From Sneathiella marina (GTDB lineage Bacteria > Pseudomonadota > Alphaproteobacteria > Sneathiellales > Sneathiellaceae), in the NCBI RefSeq assembly GCF_023746535.1, contig NZ_CP098747.1, positions 2,750,501-2,814,500 on the forward strand: a DNA stretch of 64,000 nucleotides, in the 5' to 3' direction. Made by a program: the position numbers and the translations under genes. The notes beneath the pieces were generated by a model, which did not search any database, was not told the DNA's origin, and worked only from the letters and a program-made list of their open reading frames with translations. Each line of letters opens with the position of its first letter. Within the stretch, counting starts at the first letter, position 1. Of this stretch, positions 39,153 to 47,685 are shown piece by piece.

Positions 39153-41324
39153 ATGCTGGCAAAAAAACTGACATACTCCAAACATCTCCCTCTTTGGGTG
39201 TTATGTGGCACATTACTTGGGATTATTACGGGTATCCTGTTTGGAGATCAGGCGTCGGTGCTAAAGCCTATTGGCTCAACATATGTCAAGCTGATGCAGA
39301 TTGTTGTTTTCCCTTACATTATTTGCTCTTTGCTACATGCATTGGGAAGCCTTGCGCCAAAGACAGCCTTGCGACTTTTTCGCTGTAGCTGGTTTATCTA
39401 TCTCTTTTTGTGGGCCGTGACCCTCCTGACAATTTTCATTCTCTCCTTGGCCATCACTCAGGCGCCAACCCCCAGTTACCTGAACGCAACAATTGTTCAG
39501 AACAAGGATGCTTTACTCGATCTGCTCATACCCGTTAATCCCTTTTTTGATCTGGTAAACAACAATATTCCCGCCATCGTAATTTTCTCGATCATCTATG
39601 GCATCGCAATCCAGAAAATTGACAAGAAAGAAACCTTCCTTGATGTGCTTAACCTGATCAAACAGGCAAGTGTAACTATTTGGGAATGGGTGGTTATGCT
39701 TGCGCCATTTGCGGTTTTTGCTCTTTTCGCGGATTCATTTGGTACTCTCGATCTTGAGACACTCACCAGCCTTTCAACGTATCTACTCACCATGCTGGCC
39801 GGAACACTTATTCTCGCCTTCTGGATTTTACCGGCAATAATTTCGGCGATGTGCCCAATTAAAACCCAGGAGATATTGCTAGATCTCAGAAGTGCTTTTG
39901 TTATCTCCGTGGTGACATCCCTGTCTGTCGCCGCGTTACCGTTCATTCAAAAAGCTGCAGAAAGGCTGGCAAATCAGGTAAAAATTGAAGATGACAACAG
40001 CTCAGAAATCATCAGTACAACCTTAGCCGTTAGTTACCCACTCGCCCAGATCGGTAATTTTTTTATCTGGCTTTTTGTGCTTTTTGCCGCTTTCTATTAT
40101 CGGGCCCCAATCTCGCTGGATGACCAGCTTATCCTGCCATTTGTCAGTTTGCTGTCCAGCTTTGGGTCACCAAGCACCTCAATAGATGCCGTTACTTTTC
40201 TGGCAGAATGGCTGACATTTCCGACTGAAGCCAGCGCACTTTACGTTGAAATGATGACCCTGACCCGTTATGGGCAGGTTCTGGTTTCCGTAATGGGGTT
40301 TGCCTTCATCACTTTCCTCGTCACCTTGCGCTATTACGGAAAGTTGAAATTCAATATCAAACGCGGAGCATTGGCCCTGTTGATCAGCGTCAGTGTCTTG
40401 TCTTTGGTCACGATCGGTATTCGCGCTTTCGAAAATCGCTATGACAGCTCGAAGCCGCCGACTTACCTCACATTCGAATTATCAAAGGAGGCAACAAATG
40501 GCGTTAAGGCAATTATTGAGAGCCCGACAGATGCAGAACGGAGGCCCGACAATCCCTATGCTAAAACTTTAAGCAGAATACAAAAGTCAGGTGTAATCCG
40601 GGTTGGATTTAATTCTGACATCATACCGTTTAGCTATAGAAATGATCGGAACGAGCTTGTCGGCTTTGATATCGCCTATGCCTACCAGCTTGCCCGGGAT
40701 TTGGGTGTAAAACTGACATTCGTGCCGTTTACCTGGGGAAATCTGGAAGATGACTTGAAGAACCACCGGTTCGATATTGCCGCTTCCGGAATTTATGTGA
40801 CCAATAGCCGGTTACGCAGCCTGGATTTCTCTCAACCCTACTATCAAAGTGCTGTCGCCCTTATCGTAAAGGCGGAAAATGCCGAGGAATTTTTCGATCG
40901 GACAGAAATCGAAAAGCGTGACCGGTTAACCATCGGTATATTTGATGATCCGGTCCTAAAGGAAATGGCTGCCCGGTTATTCCCCGAAGCCACGATAAAG
41001 GTTCTGCCCAATTACGGCGATTTACCTAAGCATCCGGAAATTGATGCGGCAATTTGGACGTTGGAACAAGCGCGGGCCTGGGCTGCGCAAAATGAGGACT
41101 ATACAGCCGTGCTTCCGCGGAACTTGGGCGGCAAGATACCAATTGCCTATCTTCTCCCACCGGACTCAGGGGATTTTCGCAATTATCTGGACTATTGGCT
41201 TCGTCTTCAAAGCCTGAGCGATTTTGGCAAACGGATGCATCAGAAATGGATAAACGGCAAACCGGCGCAAGAAAAATCACCGCGCCCTGGATTGATCCGA
41301 AAGATATTTAAAGCAGACAAATAA
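39153..41324 (+). CDS. Dicarboxylate/amino-acid symporter fused to a periplasmic binding-protein domain
   Basis: A 723-aa fusion. Residues ~1-430 are an SDF-family (DAACS) cation symporter with about eight to ten hydrophobic segments and the reentrant-loop region LSSFGSPSTSIDA. Residues ~468-700 are an SBP_bac_3-type solute-binding domain (SGVIRVGFNSDIIPFSY, LVGFDIAYAYQLARDLG, FDIAASGIYVTNSRL, LDFSQPYYQS). In ABC systems this domain delivers amino acids to a transporter; here it is covalently attached to a secondary symporter, presumably facing the periplasm. An in-frame joint and intact halves exclude a simple gene artefact. Likely cargo: amino acids or dicarboxylates. No ABC genes are nearby. 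Confidence 0.9.
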   Translation: MLAKKLTYSKHLPLWVLCGTLLGIITGILFGDQASVLKPIGSTYVKLMQIVVFPYIICSLLHALGSLAPKTALRLFRCSWFIYLFLWAVTLLTIFILSLAITQAPTPSYLNATIVQNKDALLDLLIPVNPFFDLVNNNIPAIVIFSIIYGIAIQKIDKKETFLDVLNLIKQASVTIWEWVVMLAPFAVFALFADSFGTLDLETLTSLSTYLLTMLAGTLILAFWILPAIISAMCPIKTQEILLDLRSAFVISVVTSLSVAALPFIQKAAERLANQVKIEDDNSSEIISTTLAVSYPLAQIGNFFIWLFVLFAAFYYRAPISLDDQLILPFVSLLSSFGSPSTSIDAVTFLAEWLTFPTEASALYVEMMTLTRYGQVLVSVMGFAFITFLVTLRYYGKLKFNIKRGALALLISVSVLSLVTIGIRAFENRYDSSKPPTYLTFELSKEATNGVKAIIESPTDAERRPDNPYAKTLSRIQKSGVIRVGFNSDIIPFSYRNDRNELVGFDIAYAYQLARDLGVKLTFVPFTWGNLEDDLKNHRFDIAASGIYVTNSRLRSLDFSQPYYQSAVALIVKAENAEEFFDRTEIEKRDRLTIGIFDDPVLKEMAARLFPEATIKVLPNYGDLPKHPEIDAAIWTLEQARAWAAQNEDYTAVLPRNLGGKIPIAYLLPPDSGDFRNYLDYWLRLQSLSDFGKRMHQKWINGKPAQEKSPRPGLIRKIFKADK

Positions 41325-41483
41325 CGTGCGGCTTCTGGTTATCAAGGCTCTGTGCGTGCGAATAAGAAAATTTCACAGATATCTAGGCAAATATCAGATA
41401 TGGCTTATACTCTAGCCAGTTCTTTAATGTCTGTTCTACACAATAAAACCCTAACGGGACTGAGTAATTAGCTGAGAAATACG

Positions 41484-42962
41484 ATGACGGTACAAATATC
41501 CGAAAGTAATCCATCGAGAGCCCGCCCTGCCCTGACCATAGACAATGAGACACTTCAGAACGAGATTAGAATTGAACAATCTGTTCAAGTACAAGCCAAT
41601 ATGCCGGTCATCTCTTTTGGCAGCTTTGGGCTCATCCTTTTAGTATTTTACATCTATTGGGATTATGCCCTACAGTCCGGTGCTATTTATCTGCTTATTG
41701 CACTTCTGTTGTCCACACTCCTTCCAATGCGCGGCTATTTCCGGCTTCGAGGCAAACCTCGGCCGGCAAAAGTGAGTATCCGGCGTATTCGCGTATTGGA
41801 GATCTATACGTTGACTGTCGGGCTGCTATGGGCGGCAACCATTTTCATCCTCCTTGCTGTTACAGATCCTGTAGACGGGGTCATCCTGCTTTGGGTTATG
41901 TATGTAACTGCCTATACCGGGGCTTTTTTGAATTCAACCATGGTTCGTGTTGCGGCGGGGTTTGCCGGACCGGTTGCACTGGCAAATGCGATCGGGGCTT
42001 ATATCTACGATGTCATTGATGCCGAGCTTCTCTTGTTCCTGTGCCTGTGCGGTTTGCCTACCCTGGCCTGGATTATCTGGCTCAACGGGAAAGAAACAAA
42101 AATAAATGTCCGCCTCCGTGTTGAGAACAGGCTGGCGGAGTTGGAACGGCGTCGGGTTCTAGAAGTCATCTCGACACAGCTCGGAAAATATATGTCCCCG
42201 CAGCTATACCAATCCATTTTCAGGGGAGAACAGAAAGTCGAGATTGCCTCGAAACGGAAGAAACTCACGGTTTTTTTCTCGGACATTGCAGGCTTTACCG
42301 AGATAACGGACCAATTGGAATCGGAGGAACTGACGGCTCTATTGAACCATTATCTTACGGAAATGTCGAAAATTGCGCTCGAGCATGGGGCGACCATCGA
42401 CAAGTTTATCGGTGATGCCATCGTCGTCTATTTTGGAGATCCCGAGACAAAGGGCGTTAAGGAAGACGCCGCCGCCTGCGTGCATATGGCCATTGCAATG
42501 CAAAAACGGCTTAAGGACCTGCAAATCGGATGGCAGGATCAAGGGTTGATTGAGCGCCCTTTCGCCATCCGGATCGGGATTAATACGGGATATTGTACGG
42601 TTGGAAATATCGGCAGTGAAGAACGGATGGATTACACCATCATCGGCAATGAGGTAAATCTTGCGGCGCGCCTGGAAACCGCCTCTGACATTGGTGGCAT
42701 TTTACTTGCCAATGAAACCTATTCGCTGGTCAAGGAATGGCTGCAAGCGGAAGAACAGGCTGCCATAACAGTAAAAGGTTTCCAGAAACCCATTCGAACG
42801 TTCCGTGTCACCGGCGCTCTTGATGACGCCACCGCCGGTTCATCCTCCCTCCCGGGGTTTTCCCTCGACCTTGACACGGAAAAAATGTCGGATAGCGACA
42901 AACAGTCCGCTGTGCAAAAACTAAGAAAAGCGATCGCCGAGATTGAAGAGCCGCTTTCATAG
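41484..42962 (+). CDS. Membrane-anchored class III adenylate cyclase, 492 aa
   Basis: About six transmembrane helices (residues ~45-205) precede a short coiled linker (~210-235) and a class III cyclase domain (~255-430). The metal Asp residues are in TVFFSDIAGFT and IGDAIVVYFGDP. The ATP-selecting Lys is in KFIGD, and RMDYTIIGNEVNLAARLE supplies the Asp, Asn and Arg. It should make cAMP in response to a membrane signal. The last ~60 residues are low-complexity. It ends at a bidirectional terminator facing clpA. Confidence 0.92.
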   Translation: MTVQISESNPSRARPALTIDNETLQNEIRIEQSVQVQANMPVISFGSFGLILLVFYIYWDYALQSGAIYLLIALLLSTLLPMRGYFRLRGKPRPAKVSIRRIRVLEIYTLTVGLLWAATIFILLAVTDPVDGVILLWVMYVTAYTGAFLNSTMVRVAAGFAGPVALANAIGAYIYDVIDAELLLFLCLCGLPTLAWIIWLNGKETKINVRLRVENRLAELERRRVLEVISTQLGKYMSPQLYQSIFRGEQKVEIASKRKKLTVFFSDIAGFTEITDQLESEELTALLNHYLTEMSKIALEHGATIDKFIGDAIVVYFGDPETKGVKEDAAACVHMAIAMQKRLKDLQIGWQDQGLIERPFAIRIGINTGYCTVGNIGSEERMDYTIIGNEVNLAARLETASDIGGILLANETYSLVKEWLQAEEQAAITVKGFQKPIRTFRVTGALDDATAGSSSLPGFSLDLDTEKMSDSDKQSAVQKLRKAIAEIEEPLS

Positions 42963-42980
42963 CAGGCGGAGCATATAATA

Positions 42981-43020
42981 AAAAACCCTCCCTTGCCCGA
43001 GAGCAAGAGAGGGTTTAATT
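42981..43020. terminator. Bidirectional terminator, cyclase/clpA
   Basis: AAACCCTC and GAGGGTTT form the base of a stem, with inner arms CTTGC and GCAAG around CCGAGA. A-rich and T-rich flanks lie on the two sides. It lies between the convergent adenylate cyclase and clpA, so it can end transcripts from both sides. Confidence 0.8.
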
Positions 43021-43038
43021 GCCTGATCCTAATGAGGG

Positions 43039-45402
43039 CTATTTATCAGCCGTCGCAACATCCTTGCTCGGACCCTTCTTCTTTTTGCGCTTATCTGCAT
43101 CCTCTTTTCGATTGAGCTCTTCGGCGCTCTCGATCTTGAAGGTCAGCTCTCCGGCTTTCACACCAACAGTGACATGGCCGCCCTTTGCCAGTTTGCCAAA
43201 TAACAGCTCCTCGGACAGGGGTTTCTTGATCTTGTCCTGTATGACCCGGCCCAAAGGTCGCGCCCCGTTATTGACATCATAGCCCTCCTTCGCCAGCCAG
43301 CTTGCCGCCGGATCGGAAAGAGAGATAGTTACATTGCGATCCTCAAGCTGTGTTTCCAATTGCAAGACGAATTTTTCCACCACCCGCGATACCACTTCCG
43401 GCGGCAACGGAGCAAAAGGAATGATTGCGTCCAGACGGTTCCGGAATTCCGGCGTAAATAACCGCTTGATCGCTTCCTCATCTTCGCCAACCCGGACATC
43501 ACTGCCAAAGCCAATGGCCTGTTTCGCCATTTCCTGCGCGCCGGCGTTAGTTGTCATGATCAAAACCACATTGCGGAAATCCACTTGCTTGCCATTATTA
43601 TCGGTAAGCTTGCCGTGATCCATGACCTGCAACAAGATGTTAAATAGATCCGGATGGGCTTTTTCAATTTCGTCGAGCAACAGCACGGAATGAGGTTGCT
43701 GGTCGATGGCATCGGTCAGCAGCCCGCCCTGATCAAAGCCAACATATCCCGGAGGCGCACCGATCAGGCGACTAACCGTGTGACGTTCCATGTATTCGGA
43801 CATATCAAAGCGCACGAGATTGAGGCCCATGATCGAGGCTAGTTGCCGGGCGACTTCTGTTTTACCCACCCCGGTTGGCCCGGAGAACAAGTAAGACCCG
43901 ATGGGTTTCTCAGGTTCACGCAAACCAGCACGAGCCAGCTTGATCGATCCAGACAGCGCTTCAATGGCGGCGTCCTGTCCAAAAACAACCCGCTCCAGAT
44001 CAACATGCAATTTGCGCAGGCTCTCTGTATCTTCCTTGGAAACCGATTTCGGTGGTATGCGGGCGATTTTAGCCACGACAGCTTCCACGTCCTTAACGCC
44101 CACCGTTTTTTTGCGTTTGCTTTCAGGCTTCAGCATTTGCGCCGCGCCGACTTCATCGATGACATCGATTGCCTTGTCCGGCAATTTCCTGTCATTGATA
44201 TAGCGGGCTGAAAGCTGGACAGCTGTTCGGATTGCTTCCGCAGTATAGCGGATGCTGTGGAATTCTTCGAAATAGGGCTTGAGGCCCTTCAGGATCTTGA
44301 TGCTGTCTTCCACACTGGGCTCACGCACATCAATTTTCTGGAACCGGCGCAGCAACGCCCGATCTTTTTCAAAATGACTGCGAAATTCCTTATAGGTGGT
44401 TGAGCCAATGCAGCGGATGTCGCCGCTGGCCAACGCCGGTTTCAGCAGGTTAGAGGCATCCATGGCCCCGCCACTGGTCGCGCCCGCGCCGACAATTGTA
44501 TGAATTTCGTCGATAAACAATACAGCGTTCTCGAGACCTTGCAGCTCTGTAATGACAGCTTTAAGGCGTTCTTCGAAATCACCGCGATATCGTGTTCCCG
44601 CCAGCAGTGACCCCATATCCAGCGAATAAATTACCGCCGGTAATAGCACACTGGGGACATCGCCATGAACAATACGTCGTGCCAGGCCTTCAGCAATCGC
44701 TGTTTTTCCAACGCCTGGATCCCCCACATAAAGTGGATTATTTTTCGAGCGACGACATAAAATCTGAATGGTCCGCTCGACTTCTTCCGCGCGGCCAATG
44801 AGCGGATCGATTTTACCACCGGCTGCTTTTTCATTGAGATTAACACAATAAGCATCCAGCGCTTCCAGCACCTCGGCTTTTTCTTCTTCATCGCCGGGCA
44901 CTTCCTGTTCGGGATTAAACTCTCCATCGGTTCCCCGAATGACCCGCGTTGTTTCCTTACCCGGTGATTTCGCAACGCCGTGACTGATATAGCTGATCGC
45001 ATCCAGCCGGGTCATTTCCTGCTTCTGCAGAAAATAAGCGGCATGGCTTTCCCGTTCGGAAAAGATCGCAACCAGAACGTTCGCACCCGTTACCTCTTCA
45101 CGGCCCGAACTTTCAACATTAATCAAGGCGCGCTGGACGACTCTTTGAAAACTCAAAGTCGGACGGGCCTCAACAAAGCCATCCATCACCAAGTCGTCGA
45201 GCTCATCCGTAATGAACGTGTCAAGATCAGACCGGAGTTGATCCAGATCCACATTGCAGGCGCGCATGACCGCAGCGGCATCCTGATCTTCCGTTAGGGA
45301 GTGCAATAAATGCTCAAGCATCGCGAATTCATGTCGGCGTGCTGTCGCAAGGGCCATGGCACGATGTAATGTTTCTTCAAGCGAGTTAGAAAATCCGGGC
45401 AC
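43039..45402 (-). CDS. clpA: ATP-dependent Clp protease ATP-binding subunit ClpA
   Basis: ClpA is an unfoldase that feeds substrates to ClpP. It has two N-terminal Clp repeats (~1-150), a first AAA+ module (Walker A GDPGVGKTAIAEGLA, Walker B VLFIDEIH) and a second (GPTGVGKTEVARQLA, VLLLDEIEKAHPD). A C-terminal Lys-rich tail is present. I favour the GTG at 45402 ([16 protein letters not shown]), which matches the family start and follows GGAGAAAG; an upstream in-frame ATG at 45423 adds seven residues. The start shares a base with the clpS stop (TAGTG), giving tight coupling. Confidence 0.95.
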   Translation of the reverse strand: MPGFSNSLEETLHRAMALATARRHEFAMLEHLLHSLTEDQDAAAVMRACNVDLDQLRSDLDTFITDELDDLVMDGFVEARPTLSFQRVVQRALINVESSGREEVTGANVLVAIFSERESHAAYFLQKQEMTRLDAISYISHGVAKSPGKETTRVIRGTDGEFNPEQEVPGDEEEKAEVLEALDAYCVNLNEKAAGGKIDPLIGRAEEVERTIQILCRRSKNNPLYVGDPGVGKTAIAEGLARRIVHGDVPSVLLPAVIYSLDMGSLLAGTRYRGDFEERLKAVITELQGLENAVLFIDEIHTIVGAGATSGGAMDASNLLKPALASGDIRCIGSTTYKEFRSHFEKDRALLRRFQKIDVREPSVEDSIKILKGLKPYFEEFHSIRYTAEAIRTAVQLSARYINDRKLPDKAIDVIDEVGAAQMLKPESKRKKTVGVKDVEAVVAKIARIPPKSVSKEDTESLRKLHVDLERVVFGQDAAIEALSGSIKLARAGLREPEKPIGSYLFSGPTGVGKTEVARQLASIMGLNLVRFDMSEYMERHTVSRLIGAPPGYVGFDQGGLLTDAIDQQPHSVLLLDEIEKAHPDLFNILLQVMDHGKLTDNNGKQVDFRNVVLIMTTNAGAQEMAKQAIGFGSDVRVGEDEEAIKRLFTPEFRNRLDAIIPFAPLPPEVVSRVVEKFVLQLETQLEDRNVTISLSDPAASWLAKEGYDVNNGARPLGRVIQDKIKKPLSEELLFGKLAKGGHVTVGVKAGELTFKIESAEELNRKEDADKRKKKKGPSKDVATADK

Positions 45403-45734
45403 TATTCTTTCTCCATCGTACATTGTAGGGGATGCTGGTTTTCACGAGCGTGGTCAATAACCTGAGATACTTTTGATTCTGCGACTTCATATGGAAACAC
45501 GCCGCAATTTCCGACACCTTTCTGATGAACATGCAACATAACCTGAACGGCTGTCTGTTCATCCATATTGAAGAATTTTTGCAAAACGTAAACTACAAAT
45601 TCCATGGGCGTATAATCGTCATTCAGCAAAACGACGCGCCACAGAGATGGTTTTTTGGTTTTTGGCTTCGTCTTGGTAACGACGCCTGTCCCTGCACCAC
45701 CTTTATTGCCATCTTTCTTATCGTTGTCACTCAT
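45402..45734 (-). CDS. clpS: ClpS adaptor for ClpA
   Basis: ClpS delivers N-degron proteins to ClpAP. The family motifs are present: [27 protein letters not shown], and [12 protein letters not shown]. The ATG at 45734 gives 110 aa with an N-terminal Lys/Gly-rich tail typical of the adaptor. An upstream TTG at 45746 would add four residues. It is the first gene of the clpS-clpA operon. Confidence 0.95.
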   Translation of the reverse strand: MSDNDKKDGNKGGAGTGVVTKTKPKTKKPSLWRVVLLNDDYTPMEFVVYVLQKFFNMDEQTAVQVMLHVHQKGVGNCGVFPYEVAESKVSQVIDHARENQHPLQCTMEKE

Positions 45735-45901
45735 CAAAATCTTCAACGAACTAGAAACTCCTATCCTGCATCACCATAAACTGGTGGGTCAAAATTCGCA
45801 CCCTATCCACTTAAGTATATACCTTATCAGGAAATTCAAAAAAAATTCTTACCGAGATACGAAAATATGTACAATTTTTGCTTTTTATTGATAATTGACA
45901 C

Positions 45902-45932
45902 AAAAAAGGCCCGGACCGAAGTCCGAGCCTTT
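45902..45932 (-). terminator. Rho-independent terminator after the phasin gene
   Basis: Read on the minus strand, AAAGGCTCGGAC, a TTCG loop and GTCCGGGCCTTT pair with one mismatch, followed by TTTTTT. The stem is 28 bases past the phasin stop and suits a highly expressed single gene. Confidence 0.85.
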
Positions 45933-45959
45933 CAGGGAAGCTGTACTGAGTTGCGCGGA

Positions 45960-46523
45960 TTAGGCCTGTTTAGAAAACATGTCCAGGTTCGCAGCATATT
46001 GAGCGCCAAATGGCTCAACCATTGATTTCGTTGCATCAACAACCAAAGCATTCAATTTGCTGATTTCTGTGACATATGTCTGAACAGAAGTACGGGCAAA
46101 TTCAGTTTGGATTTCAACAACCTTGGTAACATCTTCAGTTTCTGCAATTGTGCGCGTTACGTTGAAGACTTCCTGAAGGCGATCTGTGCCAAAGTCGAGC
46201 AGAGCAGCACTGAGTTTTTCACTTTTCTCAACTGCGGCATTGCCGGCTTTTACAAATGCTTCTGAATTGTCTTTGTCGTAGAACTGAGAGCCTTCAAAAG
46301 TTTTAACAGCTTTTTCAAAACCGGACTTGCCTTCAGCAAGAGCTTTTTCGTAGTTGGTTTTAAAAGTTTCTGTGTTTGACTTGAATGCTTTTTCAGCTGC
46401 TTCTGCACCGGTAATAAAAGCATCCTGAAGAGATTTGCGGCCAGTTGCCACCATATCTTCAAGTTCTTTTGTTACTTCAGTTGGATCAATTGTCGTTTTA
46501 GTCGTTGTTTTCTTCGTAGCCAT
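45960..46523 (-). CDS. Phasin family protein, 187 aa
   Basis: Phasins coat polyhydroxyalkanoate granules. It begins with a Lys/Thr-rich tail (ATKKTTTKTT) followed by long amphipathic helices, with TEFARTSVQTYVTEISKLN and TKSMVEPFGAQ at the C-terminal side, which are typical of the phasin_2 family. There are no Cys residues. PhaR-like operators flank its promoter and a strong terminator follows, consistent with tightly controlled high expression. No PHA synthase lies in the window. Confidence 0.93.
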   Translation of the reverse strand: MATKKTTTKTTIDPTEVTKELEDMVATGRKSLQDAFITGAEAAEKAFKSNTETFKTNYEKALAEGKSGFEKAVKTFEGSQFYDKDNSEAFVKAGNAAVEKSEKLSAALLDFGTDRLQEVFNVTRTIAETEDVTKVVEIQTEFARTSVQTYVTEISKLNALVVDATKSMVEPFGAQYAANLDMFSKQA

Positions 46524-46560
46524 TGACTTAACCTTTCAGATTAACGTCCCAAATAAGTTT

Positions 46561-46635
46561 TGCTGCACTGCAACAATGTGAACCTTATATAATATTAGAA
46601 AAGTCAATGTCAATGATTTATTGTGCAGTGCACAA
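46561..46635 (-). promoter_or_regulatory. Phasin promoter with two PhaR-like operators
   Basis: On the minus strand, -35 TTGACA (46614-46609) and -10 TATATA (46591-46586) are spaced by 17 bases. Two TGCA-rich sites flank it: TGCTGCACTGCAACAA (46561-46576, downstream of the -10) and the perfect palindrome TTGTGCAGTGCACAA (46621-46635, upstream of the -35). Both resemble PhaR operators known from Paracoccus and related alphaproteobacteria. That PhaR acts here is inference. Confidence 0.65.
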
Positions 46636-46754
46636 AAAAATTAAACGCCTGATAATATTTTGTTTTATAACGTATTTTTATGTTACATCGCTTTGATTTG
46701 AAAAATAATATGGCTTTGCAACAAAAAATTCACACAGTAAATGCCGCAAAATTT

Positions 46755-47447
46755 CTACAAATCCAGCCCGTTGTCACCTACCTGCATGGTGAAGTAAGTG
46801 CTGCCGCCCCGTCCACGTCCACTGTAATACCGGGAGTTTCGGCTGTACTGTATTGGAACATATGGCTCCAGGAAGGCAATGCCTGTTTCATCCCCTTTCG
46901 ACAGAACCTCCCGAAAAGGTAACTTGGCAATATCTGCGTTTCTATCTGTCCAGGCATAATATTTAAACACACCATCCCGGCAAACCATGGCAATCCAGTA
47001 AAATTCATCGGAATGCAGGACCTGTCCTTTTATCGCCGGCTGTTCAAACCCTTCCTTGATTAATGCCTTTTCGATTGCGACCAGATCCTTCAAACTTATA
47101 ATTTTCTTACTGGTATGCGTGCCGGCAATATTCAAACCTGCAGAACTTATCGACCAGTCTGTGCTGATTCCACCCTTGAATACGCGGGTAATCTGCTCCG
47201 CTTCTTTGGCGCCTGGCCATTGCGAAATATTGTATGTCCTGATTTGTTCATCATAAAGACCGTTATAAATCATCCTGTATCGGGATACTGTTCCGGGCTC
47301 ACAGCTTTTACGAATATCATCACCATTGGCATAGGAAAACCATTCAAACGGGCGGACCAGCGGGTTACTCGTTCCCCCTTCAGATGTGCAGGAGGCCAAA
47401 ACTGCAGCCAAAATTCCAAAAGTAAAAAGACGGTTCAGGACATTCAT
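46755..47447 (-). CDS. Hypothetical lipoprotein, 230 aa
   Basis: A signal peptide with lipobox LASC (Cys20) marks it as a lipoprotein; the rest is unknown. It contains a Trp-rich segment (WPGAKEAEQITRVFKGG, YWIAMVCRDGVFKYYAW) and a Gly/Arg/Ser-rich stretch near residues 205-216. It may sit in the outer membrane, because the residue after the lipid-attachment Cys is Thr, not Asp. It lies divergent from the DacF-like gene. No family recognised. Confidence 0.7.
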   Translation of the reverse strand: MNVLNRLFTFGILAAVLASCTSEGGTSNPLVRPFEWFSYANGDDIRKSCEPGTVSRYRMIYNGLYDEQIRTYNISQWPGAKEAEQITRVFKGGISTDWSISSAGLNIAGTHTSKKIISLKDLVAIEKALIKEGFEQPAIKGQVLHSDEFYWIAMVCRDGVFKYYAWTDRNADIAKLPFREVLSKGDETGIAFLEPYVPIQYSRNSRYYSGRGRGGSTYFTMQVGDNGLDL

Positions 47448-47685
47448 TTTAGGAACCTCTGATTTGGGGTCATTAAAGTTACCAGATATTAACTATCTTT
47501 TTTTATAGTTGAAAATGACGAAAGTGACGAGCGGTATTAAGGAAAACACAGTTTGTTTATCTGGGAATTAAATGAAATTAATCGGAATTTTGATGGACAT
47601 GATTCGCAGTATTTTCTACACTCGGCGCCGTTAAGTGATATCGGCGTGTAACAGTAACAGTAAATTTTGACGAACCGGATTCATT

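Noticed and set aside
45525-45891. Plus-strand ORFs opposite clpS
   Set aside because: Antisense shadows of the clpS gene and its upstream region.
47638-47660. Possible hairpin before the carboxypeptidase gene
   Set aside because: The GGCGCC-centred arms only pair with a large bulge and no U-tract follows, so I do not call it a terminator or regulatory RNA.
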